Both the position numbers and the translations under genes were made by a program. DNA of 64,000 bases from Candolleomyces eurysporus (taxonomy: Eukaryota; Basidiomycota; Agaricomycetes; Agaricales; Psathyrellaceae): NCBI GenBank assembly GCA_027579435.1, contig JANBPK010000707.1, positions 1 to 64,000 of the forward strand. Direction: 5' to 3'. Under the pieces are notes generated by a model, which was not told the DNA's origin, ran no database searches, and saw only the letters and a list, made by a program, of their open reading frames with translations. Shown here one piece after another: positions 54,061-64,000 of the stretch (positions are counted from its first letter, which is position 1; every line of letters starts with the position of its first letter).

Positions 54061-55690
54061 CAACCTAGGCTCCGAGAATCAGCTTCAAGGGAGAAAGCCG
54101 TCCACGCTCCAGGTCATCAACTCGTCGGATAAAGTGACGGTTGGTTTCGGTGGTACGTGAGACGAAGGTCAAGCCCGGCATCAGTCAGGTTGGAGCAAGG
54201 AGGTAGAATATCATCCTGCATCGGCCTTCCGAATGTAATGTGCACTTGTTTCTTGGGAAATCGGAGTAAGGGGTGAATCGCTGCTAAAGGAGGTGGGGCG
54301 AGGGCGTTGTCCGAAAATACGGTATTCATTTCCTACTTCAAGAAACGCAGTTGAGGTAGAGCGTGTGTGCCATCGGGTGTAAGGGTGAGGTGAGTAATCA
54401 TCTCGAAAATGTCGTATCTAGACAAGGTCTTGTCGTAAAGAGTACGCCTTCTTTCTTCATAATGAGCTCGCGACAGTGCGGGATGTTCTAAGTGCAGTTG
54501 GACAAGCTTTGGGAGCGCAGACGTGAGGCTGAGGAAAGGAAATGTTCATTGTTGTGACCCGGACCTTGTTTTCGGAGGTAGAGTGAAGTGAGAAACGGCT
54601 AATGCCACTATTTGAGGAAGCCGACGGCGCCACCGCGCTAGTCGGGAAAGGACAGTGATGCCTGTTTTAACCGGTCCGAGCGAATTCTTGAATGCTGAAC
54701 GGGGAAAACCAATGTTGGCTTTGAATATAACAAGCTTGGGACAGGCTTGAAGAACCAAGGGAAGGATATCGATAGGAATCTCGCAGCCCTCATGAGGTAG
54801 ATGGAGGCCCTAGAGATCCAGTACTTGCAATTGGCTGCAGGGAATAATTTCAGTGAGCCACAGGGACTCAATGCCGAACGTGTCGGTGTACTTAGTCGAG
54901 GTACAGTCCGAGCTTCTGCGGACGTCTCAGGAGCATCTGCATCTTACGCCGATGATCGTTTATTGACACAGTATGATCATGGCGTAGATCAACACGGATG
55001 CTGAGCTAATCTACCCGATGAACTGGTGTTCGACCTCCTTCATCTTGCAATTTTGGAGAAGATCGTCCTCGAGTTCACCAAGGGATACTTCTAGCTACTT
55101 CCAGCGGGAGAAAATGAATGACAGGAAAGAAAGCAATCGCTTCGTGTCGGTGCTGCGACGATCTCGGTTATCCGAGTCGGAGCTGTGTATTCGAGGAGTA
55201 GAGAAGGAGAGTGGAGGGGAACGGTGCCAGCACGACCTATCCATTGTAATATTCGGTCGCCCCGTGATTCAATATTCAAGCTTCAAGCTCTATCCAGAAT
55301 CTGGGTGCCATCCGGGTAGTTAGAGATGACCACAGGCAAGGGGTGGAAAGAGCCACCTGTCTCCAGCGCCCGCAGACATGGGCAAGGAGAAAAGGTGGCT
55401 CTATTGCATGCATCGCGGGATTGCGATTGAGAGGCAAACAGTGGACAAATATCTCCCGGAGAACGTCGTCGGGAAGGCGGCGACAGAGTGAGATCAGGGC
55501 ACGATGGGCACTGGTGCTGCCTTGAAACTCTCGGTATTCCCCTTTGATATTCTGCAGCATCGCTTCCTGCTCGCCAATTTTGCCTCGCAATTCTGCGAGC
55601 TGGAGTTCCTGTCCAGCAAGGAATCCTGTGATCTTTCCGCACTCTCGATCCGTTGGCGCATAGTTGGTGCTTAGAGCCGAACGAAATGGT
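54060..55690 (-). pseudogene. F-box protein gene, decayed
   Basis: On the minus strand, 55276-55690 encodes the typical start of mushroom F-box proteins: PFRSALSTNYAPTDRECGK, then a coiled stretch (GQELQLAELRGKIGEQEAML), then the F-box SLCRRLPDDVLREIFVHCLP and PPFLLAHVCGRWRQVALSTP followed by LWSSL. No ATG precedes it in frame; a stop lies three codons upstream. The frame ends at 55276 soon after the F-box. Downstream, pieces of the expected leucine-rich C-terminus appear in changing frames (for example LVLQACPKLVIFKANIGFPR near 54700). A missing start, a stop and scattered frames argue for a pseudogene, though missed introns could explain part of it. Intact relatives are substrate adaptors of SCF ubiquitin ligases. 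Confidence 0.6.
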
Positions 55691-56564
55691 AACTCGGATT
55701 AATTCATTCTACAGGATGTCCTTTATTTATACTCCGATATAATTAGCAATAGGTTCAGCTGAGTCCTGACGAAAGACGCTTGGAGGGCTGTGACTATGGG
55801 CAATAATTTGTACGGCACTACCATGACGTGACTGCAGGGCTGCTAATCGTGTGAAGTTATTCAGACTCCGAAAGTTCGGGCCGGACGCGAAAGCTTTCAC
55901 GACGATCAATTCAACCTCCCTGGAAGGATAGTAGATGGGGCCCGGGGCTTGACCGAGCTAGAAGATGCCCGTCCTAAGCCCACAAAGCGATATGAAGAAA
56001 TCACGGTCTCCATCGAGAGTGATATGTATCAACAATACCAGGGAACCAACCCTCGAGTTTCCGGACTTGATACAATTAGCCCCCTTGAAAATCTGGAACC
56101 GGTGTGGTGATAATACACAACTTGAAAAGGAGTAGACCGTTGGCTCCCTTGAGTACTTGAGCTTGCGAAGAGTCACTGGTAGAACAGACGGCACATGACG
56201 GAAATTTACTACGGTCCACCTCCTACGCGTTTCATGGTTTCTGTACCCGTTTTCAATGATATTACAACGTTGGTGATCTCCATCACGGAGCACATCATCT
56301 GGCAAACACAGCCATCACGGCGGGTATGATTGGTAGCCCACAAGCCTGTTAGCGCCGGAAACCTTTTGTACTCAAACGCAAACCTCCACGGGTAGTTCGC
56401 TGCCAGCTCAGCCACCATCGGCGCTGTTAAAGTTTGCGTGCAGTGCAGCTTCGTGTTCGTGGAGCTAACACCAGCACCGTTGGGTCATCGCACACGTTCT
56501 TTACCGCTCCTTCGTCTCCCTTTCCCGACTGTTTGCGCTGTTTGCGATACCTGGGGGTGGAAAG
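55691..56564. other. Intergenic region with no supported gene
   Basis: About 0.87 kb. A minus-strand stretch near 56270-56305 reads PDDVLRDGD, which hints at a second F-box remnant but is too short to call. Confidence 0.4.
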
Positions 56565-59500
56565 ATGTCGAATATCACGATGTGAGTATAGGGCGTCTGT
56601 TCCGGCGATAGGCTTTTCTGACAGTTTGGCGTTGTGTAGAGAGCTGAGGCCGCCGCCGAACGTTGACTTTGTGAATGGTGAGCACCCATTTCTTGAGCGC
56701 TGGGATAGAAGGAAGTCTGGGGTTGCGCGGTGATTGCGCTAGGGCGGAGCGGGAGGCCTGAGGCTGGAGCAGGAATTGGGAAACAGCGAGGGAAGGTTGG
56801 ATCCGGACGGTCTGAACGCTGGCCCTTGCGCCCAGGATGCTTCGAATCCGACAACGCCGTTTCTTACCGGTGTTGGTCCAGAGGCCGCTGTGGTGGAACC
56901 GCCATCATGAATCCTCCCTAGCCTATTCTCTTCACGCGAATGCGAGTGAATCCGTTTAGCCTGACACCCGCCGGCTTCCCCTCTTCCAGGATTTCCAGGT
57001 ATTCCACCGTCTGGCCAAGAGAGACCGCAGGCGACTGTGAAAGGTGTACGTATGCATGGGCGCTCTGTGTTGATTCGTGGCTAACTCCAGTTGGCACAGG
57101 CCATCGAAGTACGGGTTAGCCCCCCTACAGGAATCAAGGCGAAGTGGGTACGAATTGAGCTTCGTAAGGTCGAAGTGTTGCCACCTGGGGGTGAATCGAA
57201 CCTCTACTGGGACTGCATCGGCAGTCCAGTTAACCTATGGCAGGCAACCGAAGAATATGGTCTCTTGCGGACGGTGCGTTTTATTACGCCCAATCGATCC
57301 ATCTTCACGTTTATCTAACTTTGCTTCTAGCAAGACTTCCCATTCTCCATCCGAATCCCCGAATCCATCCCCCCTAGCGTTGAACTCGAAGGCAGAGCAA
57401 GCATCGGATACGAGCTCCTCGCCAGCGTCTGTATCAAGGGCAAAAGGGGCTTCCTGCGTAAAGCAAAATCAACTGTAGCGACGAGCAAAGCGCTCATCAC
57501 GATCGACAAGCACGAGTTGCACTCTACGTGGCCCATCTATAATCAGCCGGAAATTAGACACGTATCCCAGGAAGGTATCAACCTCATGGTAGAACGCAAC
57601 CACACATGCTTTGGACCCGGTGACCGAGTCGCGGTAAACGCTACTGTCAAATCTGATAGCATGCACACCGTGATACTCCGAGGGTTTGAAATCGCACTCA
57701 AGGAGACGACCGTGTTGAGGGCGGGTCCGTATGGCGCGGGCAGGCGCACTCAACCGCAGGTCCGGACGATCAGTATCGCGGAGAACAAGGTCATGTTGAA
57801 CGCGACGATGTATGGTGGGCAGCAGAAGCAGGCGGAGCTCTCATGTACCCTGAACCCGAAGCATACCACCCCAACTTTGAACGCGGCAAGGCATATCGAC
57901 GTCACATACACACTGATGGTGAAGGCGGTTATGGGCACGGGCGAAAACCTCGTCATGGACCTTCCCGTGATCATCTCAAACTGGCAACGGTATGTATTTT
58001 CTTTTTCGCGTTGCTATCGCTCTAACCTTCTCCCTCTAGCGACGTCTCAGCCTCTGCGATACAGTAAGTATCACCCTGCATTTTTTTGAAGTATGAGGCT
58101 GATTTTCAATGCTCAGGCAAATCGGACCCACACCCAACTTGTCCATGTTGACTGCGACACCCACTGGATCTCAAAATCCCAACAGCCAAGGCTTCTATGG
58201 CGCTACACACACAGGGAACACGGGTCGAGCCCCAGTACAAGCATCCACCCTTCCCGTAGGCCGCACCTCAGCAGACCGTCCTGCACATGGACGCCAAGGC
58301 TCTGGCGGCGGTGTCAACCATTACGCAACCGCCAACTCAGCTTTGTCCAAACTTCCCGTTGATGAATTTGGTTACAGCTCTACCACCACCACCACCCCTG
58401 GTAGACCCACCGTCACCCCCATCAACACTGGTGCCAATCCCTCTGCCCGCCCTACGTCCTCTCGCTCAACGGATAACAGGGCCAACCGGCTCACGATCAC
58501 TAACCCCCACCCCTCCGACATTTACTCCGAAGATCATGCGGGTGGGAGCAGTAGTGGTCGACCCCAGCAGCGCTCTCAGGTGGATAACGCGGCCAAGCAG
58601 TGGCCTAGCGCTGAAGAAGAAAAGAGGCTTTATGAGCAAGCGAGAAGCCGTGTTGAGACTACACAAGGACCTCATGCTGCACCGGTGAGTTTTCTTATAC
58701 TTCCTCCAGAATCCATTCATTTATAACTTCCTAGGCTCCTCTCTCCTACCGCACTTCCCCGCCACCCGGGGGCTCCAGCAGTGGCTTCGGCGGCGGATCT
58801 TCTTCCGCTGCCGCGCCATCTCAAGCCAACGGCAATCCCGACCCATGGATGTCAGCAGAAGAAGAAAAGGTTATGCTTTTCAACAAAGCACAGGCGGCCG
58901 TTTTGCGAAACCAGGGGAACGCTGGCGCCGAACCCTCTGCAGGAATGGGCTCTTCTTCCTATCCCAACCATCATCGAACACCATCGGACCACGCCACTCC
59001 CGGTGGCTCCTCGTCAATGTCTAACAAGCCTAGTGGGGCCCAGTTGTATCAACAAGCGATGGCTGCGCGCAAGAACCCTTCTCCCAGTCAGGCCACTCCG
59101 ATCAAAGGTGCACCTACATTCGCCAGCGCTGAGCAGGAGAAGGCCGCTTTGAGGAGGTATCAAGAGGCGAGGGAGGCTGTGGACAGGACGCAAGGAGGCC
59201 TAGGACCGGAAGAACCGGCTCCAAGTAGTGCTGCACGAGACTCTGGTCCCATAGCCTACGAAGCGCTCTTCCCCAACGCAGGATCATCGTCAGTGAACAG
59301 GTCGCCTCCACCTACTGCCAATCAAGAACCCCCGCCACCACCTTTCGCTGGTGGAGCGCCCGTCGGGCCTATGGCGATCCTTTCGGAGAAGGAGCGACTC
59401 AAGAGGGAGTACGAGGCTCGCGATGCTGCCGCGCTCGCCGCTCAACAGCAACAACAACAACCAAGCTACGCAGCGCCGCCTCCCGCGTTCACCTCAGCAG

Positions 59501-60112
59501 CGCCTCCACCATTCACACCTTCCGCTCCCGCGCCCTCGCAGTACGCTAGCGCTATCGCGGAGAAAGAGGCTCTCCGTAGGAAGTTCGAAGCCCAGGATAG
59601 AGCTGTGGCCGCGGCTGCACTCCCGNCCCCNTGCACCCCTTCAGACTCCTTCGAGGAATAGCTCGGCGAAGCCAACACCGTCCCAGCCTAGTCGTGGCGG
59701 GAGTTACACCGCGCCGCTGAGTCCGGGTTCGCGGCCGGCACCATCGACTCCAGGGAGTTCGAGGGTGTTGACGGCTGCGGAGGAGAAGGCTTTGTTGAAA
59801 GCTAAGTTTGACGCGCAGGATGCGGCGGGGTCGAGGCCGCCTGCGCCTCTCCAGCCTACCAGGGCCAATGGTCGTGCTAATGGTGCCACTGCTACGCCTT
59901 CGCCTCCGCCGTTCTCGTTGAATGGGGCTCCGCCACCGTTGATGCCTCGTCCGCCTGTGGAGTATATTCAGGAGACCCGGGAGGAGGATGCGAGGGTTGC
60001 GAGGTATACGATGATGAATGGGGAGAATCCGGCTACCCTCGACGATGCGTACGGTATGAACGGGGGAGCGAAGTTGCCGCCTCTTCCGCCTAAACCGGCT
60101 GGGAGCGATTGA
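56565..60112 (+). CDS. Arrestin-like trafficking adaptor (ART family) with long disordered tail
   Basis: Eight exons (56565-56581, 56640-56677, 56990-57045, 57091 or 57100 to 57273, 57331-57989, 58040-58063, 58117-58684, 58735-60112) give about 970 residues once one N at 59626 is dropped. The start MSNITIELRPPPNVDFVNG leads into an arrestin fold: IKAKWVRIELRKVEVLPPGG, FPFSIRIPESIPPSVELEG, IDKHELHSTWPIYNQPE, CFGPGDRVAVNATVKSD, VILRGFEIALKETTVLRAG and YTLMVKAVMG. Fungal ART proteins bring Rsp5-type ubiquitin ligase to plasma-membrane transporters for endocytosis. The tail from about residue 350 is Pro/Ser-rich and carries six copies of a helical motif (AEEEK...L...A...TQG type). PPVEY near the end could bind a WW domain of the ligase. 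The acceptor of exon 4 is ambiguous by nine bases, with no frame effect. Confidence 0.9.
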
Positions 60113-61690
60113 TTGATTGTTGAATGGCGCATCTCAGTACGTCCTCCGTGAAAATTGTTATGTCAGGCGTAGCGTCTCGGTCCAGAAATTATGCCCTCAC
60201 GCTCGTTATCTGTCATCTTGTTTGGTTTTGAAGTCTTTATCGATATCCTTCATTTTTCCTTCCGCTGCTGGGAATCTATCTATGCAATCTTTCTATCTAT
60301 CTATTCTACTTGCCATCATCTTATGACCTTTTATTCTACTGTACACACAATCATCGCGTACCTTTTCTGACCCCCTCTTGACCTTGAGGATCGGTTGTTG
60401 TTGTTTTCAATTGGATCAGACTTCTTGTTCGTTGACCGATTTGTTTCCCGCTTGAGATCGATCCACCCACTTTCCTTTGTTTGGCTGCCAATTCTTTCTG
60501 AAGTTAGTCCCACTACATACCAACTAGAGTCTGTCGTTCTTGATTTATTCTGCTTCCTCTATCTCTCTTTCCGTCCCTCGTCCNTACTTTTTCCCCTAGC
60601 CACTCGACCTATTTTGCTTCCAATGTCTGTCTACACAGTGATATATCAGCATCTGCTGGTTTCCTACTACCAATCTAAATTCTGTTCTTCATCGCACGAG
60701 TGACATTGCGAATGGTACCTTCTGATACGACCGTGCATACTTACCAATACCACCACCACAGCCAACAAGTATCAGGATCAGTGCTTATCGTCTTCCCAGC
60801 GTCTTTCTTTCGACATCCCCTGTGATGCCTCCCATCTTATCAAGGTTCAGGCATGAGATCGTATCGCAGCTTCGAGCGGGATGATTTAGCAACGAGAAGT
60901 CGGTCCAACCTTCCCAGTCAATGCTAAATCTCGAGTAGCCTTTGATGACCGAGGACGAGAAGCTGACACGGATCGACAGAGTCTCGAGTTCGACAATTCA
61001 ACATATCTCGCTCGTCAGCACTAGGCCCCGGTAAGGGAAAAACCGTGGCTTTAGAAGGCAGATATACCTCCAAAGTCCTCCGATATCTACGTCTTCAGCG
61101 GATAGGTGTGGATTCAGAATGACAAGAAGTTCTTCTCGAATGGTTACCATCTGTTATGTGTCTGTTCTAGCAGCTTTCGCGCGGGGAGCATGCTTGAGAA
61201 ATGATCATCTCGCGAGAGAGTATTCAAGTGGCCGCTGGCTGGCACAACCAATGGAAGATCCAGGATCAGGGGGATCTTTCAAGACGAGGGCTCAAATAAA
61301 TGATATTCCCGTGAGTGCGCCACAGGGCAGTTTCCAGCGCCGGAGATCTGGAAATAATGCCCTCCATAATGCGGAAGAAAGTCTCGGGGGTAGCTGCATT
61401 CCGAGTGGGCGTGCATGGCGCAGAATGCAATAAAACCTGAAGGAGACATGTTTCTCCCGCTCTGAGTCCCCTCGAGTCGTGGTGAATGATCCAGACGGTC
61501 CTGGTTGAGTCAGAATGATGCGAAGGACTGAAGGTGGTATAGATTCAGGGCTCAGGTGATAAACTACATTTTCACGAAAACAACGAACCAAAGGAGCGAC
61601 GAGAGAAGGAGAAAGTGGGATCCAAAATACAATGGCTGGTAGTAGTAATATGCTCGGAAAGTGTCCATGAAAGGATAAAGGCAAGAATGT
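60113..61690. other. Intergenic region with a weak ORF
   Basis: About 1.6 kb. The left part is the pyrimidine-rich 3' region of the arrestin-like gene. A 104-codon plus-strand frame at 61119-61433 begins with a mildly hydrophobic stretch (VTICYVSVLAAFARGAC) but has no other support. Confidence 0.45.
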
Positions 61691-63153
61691 TCAAACTGCG
61701 TAGAAGCTGCCAGGAGTCCGGCGTCCTTTGCTGGACGTCGGGGTCTGCATGGGGAGGACATTGCTGCTGGAGAACGTGACGCCGGTATCAGTGGCCTGCT
61801 TCGGTCGTACGTCGGAGAACCTAGACAAATTGCGAGGGAAGGATGACGATGCTGGAGAGAAGGAGTCTTCCAAACGGCTCAACTTGCTCGTTGCGTGGCT
61901 TCCTCGTTTGCTGCCAATAGTGCTAATAGTAGGAGTAGGGAAGAAGGATTGCATCAACGCATTAGCAGGGGAGAGCAATCCTCCTTGGGTATCGATACTC
62001 CTTCTGTCACCGCGATCCCGTGGCTGGGCTGTCTGGGAGGGGTAATCTGGCTCATACTTCTCCGAGTATCGACTGGACGCGTAGGACTTGACCGAGTTCC
62101 TCTTCTCTGGGAAGGGCGTAGCGTTTTGGAAGTTGCTCGCGTTGTCATCGCCGGCTGGCTTGTGAGGCCAAAATGGAAGGCTAAGCTTCCTTGTCGATCC
62201 AGCATACGTGGATGGGACGCCGAATGTCAGTCTGTCGCTTTGGTCTCGGCGACCCTGATAACGGCGGCGGTATAGGAAGAAGGCGACAATGGCAACAAGG
62301 AGAATCGTGCCACTGATACTTCCTCCAATAATTGCAGCCTTTAGAACCCCTTGAGACTTTCCGCTATTGGCAGCCCCGGACGACGGGTTTCCTGTGGGAT
62401 CACTATAGCCGGCTGATGATGCAGTCTGCTGGGGAGATAGTGCCGGAGTCGACGACTGCAAGTCCAGTTCGTCGTCGAAACTGGTACAATAACAATTAAT
62501 CCCATTTGAGATTATATATGAGATGACGGGCTTACCTATACTCTGCGTAATCGAAGTTGAGGTAATTTGAGGGCGCCACTGAAATAGTCAGCTTATGCGG
62601 ACCATGCTGTAGTACGCCGCTGCTGAAAGCTGGTTGACGATACGTAAAAGTGAGAGGAAGCTCGTCGCGGGGTGGTATGTGCTCGTAGTTTTTTGCTGTT
62701 GACTCATCGTCCACTGTGAAGGTGCATCTTGTCGAATAATTGCTCGAGCCGCTATCGACGAGCGTCAAGAAGACGTCAATTTTGCTGCCTGTCAATTATT
62801 TTCCTCAGTACAAACCCCATACCAATTATCGAATATTCCACTCGCATACCAACAAACTCGATCACGACCGATCGCTTGATACTTGTCTGATACAAGGCGG
62901 TTGCTGTCCATGTTTGCCCGAAGGATTTGGAGGTCTCTGCTGGCAGACAGAAAGGGGAATCTGGAGAACACCCGGCCGTTGCGTCGTTCCAATGCCCATT
63001 CTTCTCAGGAAGGAAACGGAGCGTGTGCTTTAGGGTGGGGTCCGAGTTATCATAGCCATCGTCTATCGTCCTAGTGACAAGCTTGCTCCAAGCGGGCAGA
63101 AATAGGCTTAAAAGGAGTGAAAGTAGGAGGACTAGCCGCCTAGGTCCAGCCAT
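61691..63153 (-). CDS. Secreted-domain, single-pass membrane protein of basidiomycete type
   Basis: Three exons (62850-63153, 62536-62788, 61691-62480) sum to 449 codons, giving 448 residues. A signal peptide (LVLLLSLLLSLFLPAWS) is followed by an extracellular part with TRTIDDGYDNSDPTLKHTLR, SFGQTWTATALYQT, KRSVVIEFVGSKIDVFLTLV, STRCTFTVDDES and GPHKLTISVAPSNYLNFDYA. This is the beta-sandwich pattern with TxxYxxSDxS-like opening and xLDYxxY-like end found in many mushroom membrane proteins. A Ser/Thr-rich stalk leads to one transmembrane helix (AAIIGGSISGTILLVAIVAF) with RRR after it. The cytosolic tail of about 180 residues is Ser- and Arg-rich and probably phosphorylated. A surface sensor or wall-associated role is possible. 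No enzyme motif is seen. Intron phases agree throughout. Confidence 0.85.
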
Positions 63154-64000
63154 CGCAGATGGGAGAAATGGGAGGAGGGGAGAACGAACCTACACCACGG
63201 CTTAATTAGCTCTTCTTCCACCATTTTAAGAGCGCAGTAATGACATCCTCATCATCTTAGTGAGATAAGAACAATACCTCCTTGCCTGAAGATCCCAGGT
63301 TGTCAGTTGGGTTTATGCTTCTTCTGCACAGGATTGTAATCTCCACCATAGATCATCATGTTTGTTGATACTAGCGGCGGTGGCAGTCTCCAAGCCATCT
63401 ATTCCTGTTGGTGATGGCCAGGACCTGGAAGCCCCCAAAACTGTATACGAATCGAATAGCTTCGGGGTTCGCGTAAGCGAGCTGGGAGCGACATGATAGA
63501 AAGGGACACCGCACTTGATATCATGTACCGACCAACTGGTAAAGCGTTACGACGAGTGGCAATACATCATATGCCAACGTTCTTGACACGTCAACTGTGC
63601 ACATAAAGCAGCGCACTTTCCCCGATGTTTTAGCCATTTGACGAATTGAACGGGCATTTGTGTAGAGACGATTTAATTGCGTTTCAGCGGGGAGATAGAG
63701 AAGCGGATACACATGCAGTGGAGCTCGTGCCCCAAGTGTTCCGTTGTCGACGTAAAGAGCTCATCAGTCGTCGGTGTTGAATGCTAGATGGTAACCAGTA
63801 CCATGAATGTGGTTCGAGAAAGAGCTGGCTTGTGAGAAAGCTGCGTGATCGTGAACAGCTACTTGTGTTTGTGGGTATGATGCAAAGCTCCGAGATATCA
63901 GGATCGTCGCAATACGGAAATAGGGCCTGTAGATCTGAGTAAGCCCCGTAAGAGATGCTTCAGCGACGAGGGGCCAGATGTGAATTGAGCGCCAACTAAG
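63154..64000. other. Right edge of the window with no supported gene
   Basis: About 0.85 kb that includes the promoter of the membrane-protein gene. A 63-codon minus-strand frame at 63521-63712 has no features. Confidence 0.5.

Noticed and set aside
56209..56418. A second F-box gene (PDDVLRDGD on the minus strand)
   Set aside because: Only nine residues match, and the rest of the F-box and its surroundings are absent.
59351..60112. A separate proline-rich gene in a second frame at 59.35-60.1 kb
   Set aside because: It is the continuation of the arrestin-like gene after the N at 59626. The motif repeats continue across the junction.
61119..61433. Small secreted protein on the plus strand
   Set aside because: The hydrophobic stretch is short and follows a charged N-terminus, and there is no cysteine pattern, TATA box or exon structure.

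Overview
The window is nuclear DNA from a filamentous basidiomycete, most likely an Agaricomycete. The genes carry many short (about 45-90 bp) GT-AG introns. The gene content is typical of mushroom-type fungi: a 1,750-residue NACHT/WD40 STAND receptor, a DUF6533 membrane protein, an F-box relic with the usual mushroom N-terminus, an arrestin-like ART protein and a one-pass membrane protein with a long basic tail. No tRNA, rRNA, CRISPR array or recognisable transposon gene was found. Single Ns are scattered through the assembly. Several reading-frame breaks sit exactly at an N or at a run of eight G, so those breaks look like assembly errors rather than gene death.

Layout. 0-5 kb: the 3' end of one gene, then two tandem paralogous small secreted/membrane proteins with matching intron positions, then the first member of an intronless HMG-box-like family. 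7.3-8.7 kb: a Rab4/Rab14-type GTPase. 8.7-13.9 kb: gene-poor, with diverged repeats. 13.9-18.4 kb: a dual-specificity phosphatase and the translation factor eIF4A. 18.4-21.7 kb: gene-poor, with nested tandem repeats of about 200 bp. 21.7-26.6 kb: a monocarboxylate-type MFS transporter and an ING-family PHD-finger protein. 27-34.7 kb: a relic of the HMG-like family, then a direct segmental duplication carrying two JJJ1/DNAJC21-like J-proteins and fragments of a nucleotidyltransferase-like gene. 36-39.8 kb: a second intact HMG-like gene and heat shock factor Hsf1. 41-46.7 kb: the NLR-like receptor. 46.8-48.1 kb: a cis-prenyltransferase for dolichol. 48.9-50.8 kb: a DUF6533 protein. 51.1-53.5 kb: two more HMG-like genes side by side. 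54-56 kb: a decayed F-box gene. 56.5-60.1 kb: the arrestin-like protein. 61.7-63.2 kb: the one-pass membrane protein.

The housekeeping genes (eIF4A, Hsf1, Rab, cis-prenyltransferase, ING, arrestin) have complete exon structures, and my exon sums stay in frame once the N or homopolymer errors are allowed for. They are not organised as a pathway. The distinctive part is the accessory content: five loci of one HMG-box-like family within 50 kb (four apparently intact, one relic), all or nearly all intronless, each with a TATA box about 100 bp upstream. Each protein has two conserved blocks resembling the two ends of an HMG box separated by a long variable insert. I know of no described family with this layout, and it is the best candidate here for something undescribed.
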